Program-made: the position numbers and the translations under genes | Notes under the pieces: generated by a model | Databases searched by the model: none | What the model was told of the DNA's origin: nothing | Seen by the model: the letters and a program-made list of their open reading frames with translations, nothing else | Origin: Liolophura sinensis | Lineage: Eukaryota; Mollusca; Polyplacophora; Chitonida; Chitonidae | Length of the DNA stretch: 64,000 bases | Assembly: GCF_032854445.1 (NCBI RefSeq) | Contig: NC_088300.1 | Coordinates: 40,206,458 to 40,270,457, forward strand | Direction of reading: 5' to 3' | Part shown: one piece after another, positions 1-9,864 of the stretch | How positions within the stretch are numbered: position 1 is the stretch's first letter | How the letters are laid out: each line of letters begins with the position of its first letter

Positions 1-150
1 GTCGGGTCAAAGAATGGTACTTGTTGCTCAGCACTGAGAGGTTGGAGCAAGGAAATAGTTGGCCCGGTATCAGGATAATGTGACTGCGTTAAGCACGATG
101 TTAAACGCCAAGCATGCATTCATTCATTCCTAGATTGCGGCGGAATGTAT
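1..150 (+). mobile_element. SINE family B2 fragment
   Basis: The stretch contains GGTACTTGTTGCTCAGCACT, GGTTGGAGCAAGG and a terminal TTAAACGCC followed by CATTCATTC repeats. It is the same consensus, in reverse orientation, as the copies at 39313-39600 and 42743-43010. It is cut by the window edge. Confidence 0.55.
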
Positions 151-160
151 AAGCTGTTGT

Positions 161-767
161 CAGCTGAGTGTTTGCTCAACCAATCATAGGATTTCAGTGG
201 CCACCCATAGTTTACAGATACATCGGTGGTACACATACTTCACAGGTGGCAAGTGCAACCCTGTGAATGGCTAAGCAAATGTTGAGCTATGGCAGTAAAA
301 AAACTTGGTTGGGGGAGTTCGAGCACTAACTCGCTAGTGTGATCTTTCATAAGTAAATCGCTACCCATGTCTATAAGATACGAAGTCACTGCTGTGCCAT
401 CCTTATGCATACGATAAACAGTAATATTTGGGACAGTATAATAATGTGCCCCTTTCTTGTTGATTTAAGGATTCTAGCGCTATCTGATTATAGAATAAAA
501 TATCGCTGTTCACAAATATCGCGTGAGAATTTCATTCTACTTTATTTTGGTTTAGAGGTCAATATTTGAAAGTATCGGCCGACTTAAAACATTATGCAGT
601 TTTGTGAACTGCATCAGGCGTGCTACCGGTGTTCTTTGAATGCCTTGTTATCACATATTAACGCTGTATAAATTGTAACATGTTAATATAGGATTGTCAT
701 GGTGACAGCTTGCTAACTTTAATGCTTTAACTTCTGGTAAGATGAGAATATTATTATTTTATTTAAT
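161..767. other. No gene seen
   Basis: This is AT-rich non-coding sequence with stops in all frames and no recognisable protein motif. Confidence 0.5.
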
Positions 768-862
768 TTTTGATTTATTTCATTCGTGTTTTACGCCGTA
801 CTAAAGAATATTTCGCTTATACGATGGCGGCCAGCATTATGGTGGGAGGAAACCAGGAATTA
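768..862 (-). mobile_element. SINE family A fragment (3' part)
   Basis: It begins with TTTATTTCATTCGTGTTTTA and continues CGCCGTAC..AAGAATATTTC, then GGCGGCCAGCATTATGGTGG: the 3' body and tail of SINE family A in minus orientation. Confidence 0.75.
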
Positions 863-1085
863 CCTTCCAGTTAGTAGAAATGTGTTTAGCATTTAACGTC
901 ATTCATAAATGGAAACCCCGAATGAAACTGGATTGTCAAATGTCTTCTCCAAGGCCAGATATTTATCGCTAGCTCCGGAGTAACGTTTAAAATACCAACA
1001 CACATTTTTTTTCTACTTTTTTTTTAAAAAATCTTTAAAAAAAATTTTTGTTGTCATCACGAGTATATCTTAAATGCGGTTTATG

Positions 1086-1433
1086 GTACTCTGTAAGCCT
1101 GTGATATGTTTATCGTACCCTGTAGGCTTATGATATGTTTATCGTACTCTGTTGGCCTATAATGTGTTTATCGCACCATGTAGGCCTATGATGTGTTTAT
1201 TTTACTCTGTAGGCCTATGACGTGTTTATCGTACCCTGTAGGCCTATGATGTGTTTATCGAACTCTGTAGGCCTATGACGTGTTTATCTTACCCTGTAGG
1301 CCTATGATGTGTTTATCGTACTCTGTTGGCCTATGACGTGTTTATCTTACCCTGTAGGCCTATGATGTGTTTATCGAACTCTGTTGGCCTATGACGTGTT
1401 TATCGTACTGTATAGGCCTATGATGTGTTTTTT
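1086..1433. repeat. 29-bp minisatellite, 12 copies
   Basis: The unit is of the type GTACCCTGTAGGCCTATGAT + GTGTTTATC. Twelve contiguous 29-bp copies fill the interval. From the fifth copy the units alternate ATGACGTG and ATGATGTG, giving a 58-bp two-unit period. Much of the divergence is CpG-to-TpG. Confidence 0.9.
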
Positions 1434-2900
1434 TTTTACTTTCATACTATATACCTTAAAAGCACAAGATGCTGTTTGACCCTGATGTGGCATATTTTAT
1501 TGCAGATCGCAGTGGTTTGGTACGCTGAAATCTCGTCTTAATTTACCAGCGCATTCGTGCGGGTCCAAAGTGGAGATTTTATGGAATTTTATTTCTGCGG
1601 AATGGCACTAATCAGATCCGGTTAATTCAACATTGACTGATTTATACTTTCATGTAAGTGCCTCTTCTTCCGGTTCCAAACTGATCCATCGCGTTTAATA
1701 CAGCATTGAATACCAGTATTGATCTCACCGCCGATTGCGAAGTGAGATATCCGGATTTCAGTGGACATCAAGGTCGGACCAGCGATGAGATTTATTGCCA
1801 CTTGTACTACCGCTTCACTATAACCGTTATTTGAATTCCTCAGTATAATGTAGGTCATGTCATGTAGCCTTGACCTAATTATCGCCAATTCCAAGTATCA
1901 TTATGTGATGTGATAAATGCTGCTTTGAAGTTACGTTTTTTTAAACGTTTTTGACGTACTACATCCACCTACGATGCTCCTGGCGACGGTCTTATGTTAA
2001 AGTCAAAGAAATCCCGTCTTTTGCAATTGTTATAGGCCTCAAACAAGCATTTCACAGAATTCTTTTCCTTGCCGGCGTTAAAAGGTGGACAGGCCTAAAG
2101 TGGGTGTTGCATGTTAATGTAACTACCCAAAAGTTTGTGTACAATTTTATTTCATCGATATTTTTTCCTATATTCTCCGGTGTACATACGCTTTTTCAAC
2201 TAGACGTTTTAAACACAGTTATGAAGAATTATTAAGTGCATTCCCTACAGCGAGGAGCACCTGTCTGGTCCTCAAATGCCATATCAACTAATTGCTGTAT
2301 CATTTCACTAGCTTCAACAGTTGATCAATTTTATGATGAAAATGCAAGAAAACTACCGTATTTACTCTAAAACAACCTGCTGAAAGGTGCATTTTTCTAA
2401 AATTTACCTTGCATTGCAAAATGCCATAAAAAAGTATGTCTTTGTAACAATAAACCTCCTAGAATGAGGCAAAATATGTACTACTTGTCATGGACATAAT
2501 TTTATCCCTGAGATCGTGAATCATTTAGATCGTCGAAAACTTATTGCAGTTTATACTTGTTCTTATCAAGACTAGAAACTGATCAACAGATAGACACTTG
2601 AATATCCGCCAAGTTTTTGATGAAACAGAATTTGCCGTGCATGGTTAGCAGCTGAACTGAAAACGTGTCCTAATCCAAATGCAAGATATAAAAACCGTTC
2701 TGTTATTAAGCAGGTGTCAAACAAAATACGTTCCACAGAATTTTATACTCGAACCTAACCTTCTGGAGAGGAGTTTATTACCGTAAAACATCTGATAATT
2801 TGATGGGAAGCTCAGATTTCATCCTTCATATGTAATCCTGGTCACCTGTGTAAAAACTAAATTACTGTTCAGTGTTAAAAGTGATTACGACCAAGAGCAT
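1434..2900. other. No gene seen
   Basis: The open frames at 1622-1894 (minus) and 1951-2235 (plus) lack recognisable domains, flanking splice sites that I could support, or homology I know. I treat the stretch as intergenic. Confidence 0.5.
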
Positions 2901-4294
2901 CCACAACAGAGGGAGAGCCCAAGGATTACTGATGGTGCACAACAGAGGGAGAGCCCAAGGATTACTGATAGTGCACAATAGACGGAGAGCCCAAGGATTA
3001 CTGATGGTGCACAATAGACGGAGAGCCCAAGGATTACTGATGGTCCACAACAGACGGAGAGCTCAGGGATTACTGATGGTGCACAACAGACAGAGAGCCC
3101 AAGGATTCCTGATGATTCACAACAGATGGAGAGCCCAAGGATTACTGATGGTCCACAACTGACGGAGAGCCCAAGGATTAATGATGGTGCACAACAGACG
3201 GAGGGCCCAAGGTTTACTGATGGTGATTACTGATGGTGCCCAACAGACGGAGAGCCCAAGGATTCCTGATGATTCACAACAGACGGAGAGCTCAAGGATT
3301 ACTGATGGTCCACAAATGACGGAGAGCCCAAGGATTACTGATGGTGCACAATAGACGGAGAGCTCTAGGATTACTGTTGGTGCACAACAGACGGAGGCCC
3401 CAAGGTTTACTGATGGTGATTACTGATGGTGCCCAACAGACGGAGAGCCCAAGGATTCCTGATGATTCACAACAGACGGAGAGCCCAAGGATTACTGATG
3501 GTTCACAACAGACGGAGAGCCCAAGGATTCCTGATGATTCACAACAGACGGAGAGCTCAAGGATTACTGATGGTCCACAAATGACGGAGAGCCCAAGGAT
3601 TACTGATGGTGCACAATAGACGGAGAGCTCTAGGATTACTGTTGGTGCACAACAGACGGAGGCCCCAAGGTTTACTGATGGTGATTATTGATGGTGCCCA
3701 ACAGACGGAGAGCCCAAGGATTCCTGATGATTCACAACAGACGGAGAGCCCAAGGATTACTGATGGTGCACAACAGACGGAGGCCCCAAGGTTTATTGAT
3801 GGTGATTGCTGATGGTGCCCAACAGACGGAGAGCCCAAGGATTACTGATGATTCACAACAGACGGAGAGCCCAAGGATTCCTGATGATTCACAACAGACA
3901 GAGAGCCCAAGGATTACTGATGGTTCACAACTGACGGAGAGCCCAAGGATTACTGATGGTGCACAACAGACGGAGGGCCCAAGGTTTACTGATGGTGATT
4001 ACTGATGGTGCCCAACAGACGGAGAGCCCAAGGATTCCTGATGATTCACAACAGACGGAGAGCCCAAGGATTACTGATGGTTCACAACAGACGGAGAGCC
4101 CAAGGATTACTGATGGTTCACAACAGACGGAGAGCCCAAGGATTACTGATGGTTCACAACAGACGGAGAGCCCAAGGATTCCTGATGATTCACAACAGAC
4201 GGAGAGCCCAAGGATTACTGATGGTTCACAACAGACGGAGAGCCCAAGGATTACTGATGGTTCACAACAGACGGAGAGCCCAAGAATTACTGGT
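2901..4294. repeat. 36-bp minisatellite, about 38 units
   Basis: The unit is CACAACAGACGGAGAGCCCA + AGGATTACTGATGGTT (36 bp), with longer variants that add a GGTGATTACTGATGGT block near 3213, 3410, 3680, 3800 and 3990. A block of about 266 bp is itself repeated (compare 3345 onward with 3611 onward). Because 36 is a multiple of three, open frames of up to 168 codons occur, for example a repeating TESPRITDGSQQ on the plus strand (3956-4462); I do not regard these as genes. Confidence 0.9.
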
Positions 4295-4387
4295 AGCTAT
4301 CGGGTTAAAGAGGGTAGATTCTTGCGCGAACTCCTAAGAAATTTTTATTTCATAACTACCGCACTATCGAAAGTGGTAAGACTCGTA

Positions 4388-4530
4388 AGTGGGAAGATCT
4401 GCAGCAACCTGCGGATGGTCGTGGGTTTCCTCCAGGCTCTGCTCGGTTTCCTCTCACCATAAAGCTGGCCGCCGTCGTATAATATATATTTAAATAAATA
4501 AATCAATCAATCAATAAATAAATAAATACT
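4388..4530 (+). mobile_element. SINE family A fragment, 3' part with ATAA tail
   Basis: It contains GCAGCAACCTGCGGATGGTC, then GTTTCCTC and GCTGGCCGCCGTCGTATAA. It ends in simple AATCAATC/AATAAATA repeats. It abuts the 36-bp minisatellite with only a short spacer. Confidence 0.75.
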
Positions 4531-4924
4531 CAGCACACCAGAGGACATAGTGAAAATCGCGCACGCACGTATGCACACTAACACACACACATGCACCTAT
4601 CCATCTAGAAAATATTTCTTTGCAATACGGCGTGACTGAAAACATTGTGAAAAGCACACCCTCGTCTATCTTTATAGTATACTCTGAAGAACCGATGGAA
4701 ACTTTTTCAAATTATAATGCTCAAGAAAAGCGTAAACGGTTATTTCATCTTGATAGTTCTGAGCAACACTAGCTGGAATGTAGGTTTTTAAACCTCCCCA
4801 GACGGCACCCGGTTGGGTAATTAAAACTATTTTTGTCAACATACACAGGCCTATAAAGGTGCAGTAACCTCCCTCCATAATCAGTGGGAACTAAGAAAAC
4901 CCGGCTGCTTTTGGTTTATATGTT

Positions 4925-4983
4925 TGATTAGTGTTTTTAAGCCGTGTTCAAGAATACTTCACTTGTACCACGGCGACGGCTGC
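4925..4983 (-). mobile_element. SINE family A short fragment
   Basis: GATTAGTGTTTTTAAGCCGT followed by TTCAAGAATACTTCAC matches the 3' end of SINE family A in minus orientation. Confidence 0.6.
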
Positions 4984-5009
4984 TTTGGTTTACAATCGGG
5001 GTTGTACCA

Positions 5010-5225
5010 AACTAAAAATAATGGTACTTGCTGAGGCCTTGCCTGGAGCTGAGCACTGTGGGGTTAGAGTAAGGAAGTAGGACAGAACCAGTATGAATAT
5101 AATGTGACTGGGTGGGGTGTCATGTCTTGTGTCTTCGGCATGATACTTCAGCGGAGTCAGCACTCTGGCGGCATGGATTCAAAAACTGTTGAGTACGACG
5201 TAAAATCCAAAACATACATACATGC
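5010..5225 (+). mobile_element. SINE family B2 copy
   Basis: GGTACTTGCTGAGGCCTTGC, GGGGTTAGAGTAAGGAAGTA and a late GAGTACGACGTAAAATCCAA match the reverse complement of the copies at 39313-39600 and 42743-43010. It ends in CATACATACATG simple repeat. Confidence 0.55.
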
Positions 5226-5717
5226 ATACGCAACAAATTCGATGTTTTGACAAATCCATTTTCGTCTTCCGTAGCTGTCACTTAGTCAAAATGTAAAAAA
5301 ATCGAAAAGGCTATACTGCAGCTGTTGTCTTTTACCTTTACAAGGAGTATCAGTTTCACCTTCTTCCCATCACACCTCTAATTAATCAGAAAACTATTTT
5401 TCACATACTCTTTCGGCTTTCTGATGCAGATCAGGACAAGCAATCGCCACAAGCTGAAAAAATATAAATTTTCTTTGCTTGTGCCGACCAGAAATTATAT
5501 CGTCAAATAGTAAGTAAAAATGTGTGACTTTTCAAAACAGCCGTGACTGACTGTCACACAAGCTAGAATTGTTTGATGTTTACCATTATCACAAAACTAT
5601 TCCGTTCGAAGGGAGAACAACCCGGAGCTGAAACTACCCTAGCTATGGTAGAGTGATCCCCCCTGAAAAGACCGCGATAGTTGACGAAAAGATCTGTGAT
5701 GGCATTTGGCATTATAG
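5226..5717. other. No gene seen
   Basis: This is non-coding; no motif or repeat was recognised. Confidence 0.5.
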
Positions 5718-5724
5718 AGTGCGA

Positions 5725-6087
5725 GTGAGTGCGAGTGCTTGGGGTTTAACGTCGTACTCAACAATTTTTCAGTCATATGACGACGAAGGAATCATTAGGG
5801 TGCATGTACGTGTAATGTGCCTCCTTGTAGCAGGACGGATTTCCACCGCTCTTTTATTTAGTGCTGCTTCACTGAGACGACTTACCGAAGGCTAGTAAGC
5901 TGCCCCGCCCGAGCCATTATACTGATACGGGTCAACCAGTCGTTGCACTATCCCCTTCATGCTGAACGCAAAGCGAGGAAGTTACAACTTCCTCTTTTAA
6001 AGTCTTAGGTGTGACTCGATCAAGGATTGATCCTGGGTCTACCAATCCCGAAGCGGACGCTCTACCAACTGTGCTATCCGGGCCGGT
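5725..6087 (-). mobile_element. SINE family B1, near full length with tRNA-like head
   Basis: On the minus strand the element begins with a tRNA-like head (GCCCGGATAGCACAGTTGGT then AGAGCGTCCGCTTCGGG, an A-box-like TAGCACAGTTGG). It then runs through a body rich in AAGAGGAAGTTGTAACTTCC and ends in TGAAAAATTGTTGAGTACGA and CGTTAAACCCC. Copies at 33418 and 36604 align over most of the length. Confidence 0.75.
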
Positions 6088-6421
6088 GGCATTATAGAAG
6101 CGTGTAAAAGCAACAATCCCACCTGTCTCACTTGTACAGAAAACATAAACGTTATATAGGATCATGACAAGAGGTCTATGAAGAAAAACTTTGGCTCGAA
6201 TGCAGCCGGAATCAACATAGAATGTTGTTCAGTTTGTGAGATTTCAAATGGTGCATGCAGCCTCAAATAATTTTAGCTGTACCAAGGCCTAAAAGTTGAC
6301 TTAAATTCTGTCCGGAAAAGTAAACGCATCTTCTCTAGAAAGCCTCTATGCAGGGCTACAATTTCTTGTACACAGCGTCTCTTCGATTTGGGGCCTCCTT
6401 GGTTAACGTGCCACTATCAAT

Positions 6422-6551
6422 GAAGGTCTTCCAGCAACCTGTGGATGGTCGAGGGTTTCCCCCAGCCCTGTTTCCTCCCACCATAATACTGGTCGCTTTC
6501 AAAGAAGTGAAATATTCTTGAGTACGGAGTAAAACACCAAGTAAATAATAA
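6422..6551 (+). mobile_element. SINE family A fragment, 3' half
   Basis: CCAGCAACCTGTGGATGGTC, TTTCCTCCCACCATAATACT and GAAATATTCTTGAGTACGGA then an AAATAATAAA tail: the 3' half of family A in plus orientation. Confidence 0.75.
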
Positions 6552-6782
6552 ATTTGTGACCTTTTGTGCCCAAAACTTCTGAAACTCCATAACTCTGGTA
6601 TACACATTATCTAAAGAAAGTTATCCACATATATATTAGTAATAGAAGCCTATGACATTGGCCGATGCATGTGCACTCCTAGACTGTGAAGATAATGGTT
6701 TCGGTGTAGACTGTTGAAATGACACATACATTTAACATCGTATGCCCAGAATATTCCACTTATACTTTGTCTTCAACATACA

Positions 6783-6966
6783 TCCTGTTAGTGTTTGGGG
6801 TTTAACGTCATACTTAACAATTTTTCAGTCATATGACGACGAAGGAATCCTTGCATGTAATGTGCCTTCTTTTTGCAGGATGGATTTCCACCGCTCTTTT
6901 ATCTAGTGCTGCTTCGCTGGGATGCCTTACTGAAGGCAAGTAAGCCACCCTGCCCGAGCCAGTAGA
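6783..6966 (-). mobile_element. SINE family B1, truncated (3' half)
   Basis: GGGGTTTAACGTCATACTTA, TCATATGACGACGAAGGAAT and GTGCTGCTTCGCTGGGATGC match the left half of the 5725-6087 element. The tRNA-like head is missing. Confidence 0.7.
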
Positions 6967-7436
6967 GTGATGTTAGTTGAATGCAATCTTTTATCTTTAG
7001 CTGTATTTAATTTGCATATCTAGTGCAACAGCAGAATTCATTCTAGCATCACTCAGACAAACCACTTTTTGCTAAAATCTAACATTTTTTGACAGCATGG
7101 GAAGACTTGCTAGCAACTTATACAAAGGACAGGCTGTATTTCTGCTACCGTTTTCCATCACTCATAAATCTGGACACCGCCATATCAATGAAAAATTCCA
7201 GAGTGTTCAACAATCCAAATGAAAATGAAAAACTGACTTTCTGTTATGATGTAAAGCACAAAAAAGTCGTAAGACATTTTATCATAGCATCGGGATTTAT
7301 TGTGAAAGGCTGATGAGCAATGATAATCCTCAGGTTAACAGTTGAATAATCCAAACAAGTGACAAAACAAAGAAGAAATAATTCGCACTGATTCGCACGT
7401 CCAAAACTATTCACCACTATTATATACACCAGCACT
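6967..7436. other. No gene seen
   Basis: A short plus-strand frame at 7089-7313 has no recognisable domain. The stretch is AT-rich and probably intergenic, downstream of ASPP. Confidence 0.45.
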
Positions 7437-7735
7437 AACATGGTCTATATTTGCTGACCACAGGTTTATTACATGGTCTACATGTACTGACCACAGGTTT
7501 ATTACATGTGCTGACCACAGGTTTATTACATGGTCTACATGTACTGACCACAGGTTTATTACATGTGCTGACCACAGGTTTATTACATGGTCTACATGTA
7601 CTGACCACAGGTTTATTACATGTGCTGACCACAGGTTTATTACATGGTCTACATGTACTGACCACAAGTTTATTACATGTGCTGACCACAAGTTTATTAC
7701 ATGTGCTGACCACAGGTTTATTACATGGTCTTACA
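7437..7735. repeat. 24/33-bp minisatellite with 57-bp higher-order unit
   Basis: The shared core CTGACCACAGGTTTATTACA recurs with two alternating linkers: TGTG (24-bp unit) and TGGTCTACATGTA (33-bp unit). Together they make a 57-bp dimer repeated about five times. Both unit sizes are divisible by three, which explains open frames in several phases. The minus strand contains AATAAA in every core. Confidence 0.9.
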
Positions 7736-8654
7736 TTTTCTGACCGCAGGTTTCGCCTACATGTGTAAACTAAACATGCCAACCTTTAATTTAATACTGC
7801 TGCCAACACCTGCAGTAATCTCTCAAAGTCTGTATATGTGATGTCCTCCTGAATGTTGATGTTTGAGACATAAGACAATGGTGAATGACAATAGATTAAA
7901 AGAATTAGTATGCTCAGTCAATCCAATCTCAGGCAAACAGTTTCACATCGGTGTTAAAAGTAAGGCAACTCTTTGTGCTCACATACAAACTTGTCCCTTG
8001 AGAATTTCCCAAATGGACAGTGCTGCTTGGTTTGAAACCACAATCATAAATCCAGGAATACAATGAATCTGGGTTAAGTTCTTTTATTTCTAATAATTCA
8101 AGATATTAAGAACACGTTTTGCTACGTGCATATGTATAAAATGTATGTGAACTTATTACTGTATAACCAGTACTGATAACCTTTGACAATCTGAACAGTT
8201 GGTGTACTGCGCCCATATGATGCAGTACAGTGGAAAACACCCATACTTCTCCTTGATTTCACATCAGGAAGTCAATGCATGCATCCCAAATAAATCTTCT
8301 ACCATCTTGCATCGACCCACCTGTGATTAATTCGTATGCATATTTTAATAGTCCGATGACCATCTTTTACATTACTAAAACACTGAAAATTCTATTGCAC
8401 TATACAGCACCACATTTTGTGTGAATACTGGCCAAACTGTAGCTTACTGTTCCACCTTCTCCAACAAGGAACAAGGCCCCCCAAAGGCGAAACATCACGA
8501 AACATTTGAGAAGGCAGAACTTTGCAACCTGGTTCTTTCAGCAACTGTGTTACTTCTTCTCAATCTTCCCCTTCTCACTCAGGACTCGTCTGGAAAGCTG
8601 CAACGACATAAATATCATACTGTAAAGGGTGTATCTTTCAAGTGTCAAAATCGA
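7736..8654. other. Probable end of ASPP 3' UTR and intergenic sequence
   Basis: The stretch holds no domain-bearing open frame. It contains the candidate AATAAA at 8083-8088 on the minus strand. Short plus frames (7863-8066, 8421-8657) are unrecognised and probably chance. Confidence 0.4.
8083..8088 (-). promoter_or_regulatory. Candidate ASPP polyadenylation signal
   Basis: The minus strand reads AATAAA here. It is the nearest AATAAA I noticed downstream of the ASPP stop codon and would give a 3' UTR of about 1.5 kb that includes the 52-bp minisatellite at 8655-9600. No transcript evidence is available. Confidence 0.3.
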
Positions 8655-9600
8655 TGAATGGATACATAGAATATCACTAACAAATAGAGGCATATATTAT
8701 TTCATACAATTTCAATAAAAATTGGAGGAGTGCATTATTGCAAATAACATCACTAACAATTGGAGGCATGCATTATTGCTAATGGACGGCTACATACAAT
8801 GTCACTAACAAACAGGGGCATGCATTATTGCCAAGAGATGACTGCATAAAAAACCACTAACAACTGGAGACATGCATTACTGCTAATGGACGGCTACATA
8901 CAATGTCACTAACAAACAGGGGCATGCATTATTGCCAAGAGATGACTGCATAAAAAACCACTAACAACTGGAGACATGCATTATTGCTAATGGATGGCTA
9001 CATACAATATCACTAACAAATGGAGGCATGCATTATTGCTAATGGACAGCTACATACAATATCACTAACAAATGGAGGAATGCATTATTGCTAAGAGATG
9101 ACTGCATAAAAAAACCACTAACATCTGGAGACATGCATTATCGCTACTGGATGGCTACGTACAATATCACTAACAAATGGAGGCATGCATTATTGCTAAT
9201 GGACAGCTACATACAATATCACTAACAAATGGAGGAATGCATTATTGCTAAGAGATGGCTGCATAAAAAAAAACCACTAACAACTGGAGACATGCATTAT
9301 CGCTAATGGATGGCTACATACAATATCACTAACAAATGGAGGCATGCATTATTGCTAATGGACACCTACATACAATATCACTAACAAATGGAGGAATGCA
9401 TTATTGCTGAGAGATGACTGCATAAAAAAACCACTAACATCTGGAGACATGCATTATCGCTACTGGATGGCTGCATACAATATCCCTAACAACTGGAGGC
9501 ATGTAATATTGCATACAATATCCCTAACAACTGGAGGCATGTAATATTGCATACAATATCCCTAACAACTGGAGGCATGTAATATTGCATACAATATGAC
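8655..9600. repeat. About 52-bp minisatellite with 104- and 156-bp higher-order units
   Basis: The core monomer is CATACAATATCACTAACAAA + TGGAGGCATGCATTATTGCT. Monomers with AAGAGATGACTGCATAAAAA and with GGACGGCTACATACAATGTC alternate, producing first a 104-bp dimer (8765-8990) and then a trimer of about 156 bp (8990-9480). It ends with three 37-bp short units (9480-9600). About 18 monomers in total. It lies within the first kilobase after the ASPP stop codon, so it is probably transcribed as 3' UTR. Confidence 0.85.
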
Positions 9601-9646
9601 CAACAAATGTTAATCAGGCCCCTGTGTGTAACAGGAGTGAGACAGC

Positions 9647-9864
9647 TTACAGCTTTTCGCTTACCCCCAGCAGATTTCTGGGCACATAACCCTCTCGGTC
9701 CCTGATCCGCGCCCACCACCATTCCTTCTCCTTCTCGTCTCCTTTCCTCAGGATGGTCATTAAACTGTTTACACGGAAACTCAGCTCATCTGAGTTCTGG
9801 GACTTGTAGTCAAAAACCGCAAAAACCACACCATTGTTGATAATACCTAGTTTTTCTTGTATGC
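9647..9864 (-). CDS. TP53BP2: ASPP coding exon 7 (SH3 domain and stop, residues 1028-1099)
   Basis: The exon starts at acceptor TTTTATGCAG (9865) and ends with TAA at 9649-9647. It reads [19 protein letters not shown], then SDELSF, EWWWAR and GYVPRNLLG, which are the ALYDY-like, acidic RT-loop, WW and PxxY elements of an SH3 domain. The spacing is as in ASPP2, whose SH3 with the ankyrin repeats binds the p53 core domain. The protein ends seven residues after the NLL motif, slightly shorter than vertebrate ASPP2. Confidence 0.97.

Noticed and set aside
1086-1433. CRISPR-like array
   Set aside because: Units are contiguous with no variable spacers, in a eukaryotic context; the same holds for the other direct-repeat arrays.
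2862-4462. Nine overlapping open frames up to 168 codons
   Set aside because: They all translate the 36-bp minisatellite in different frames and strands; the unit is divisible by three and no start context, splice site or domain supports a gene.
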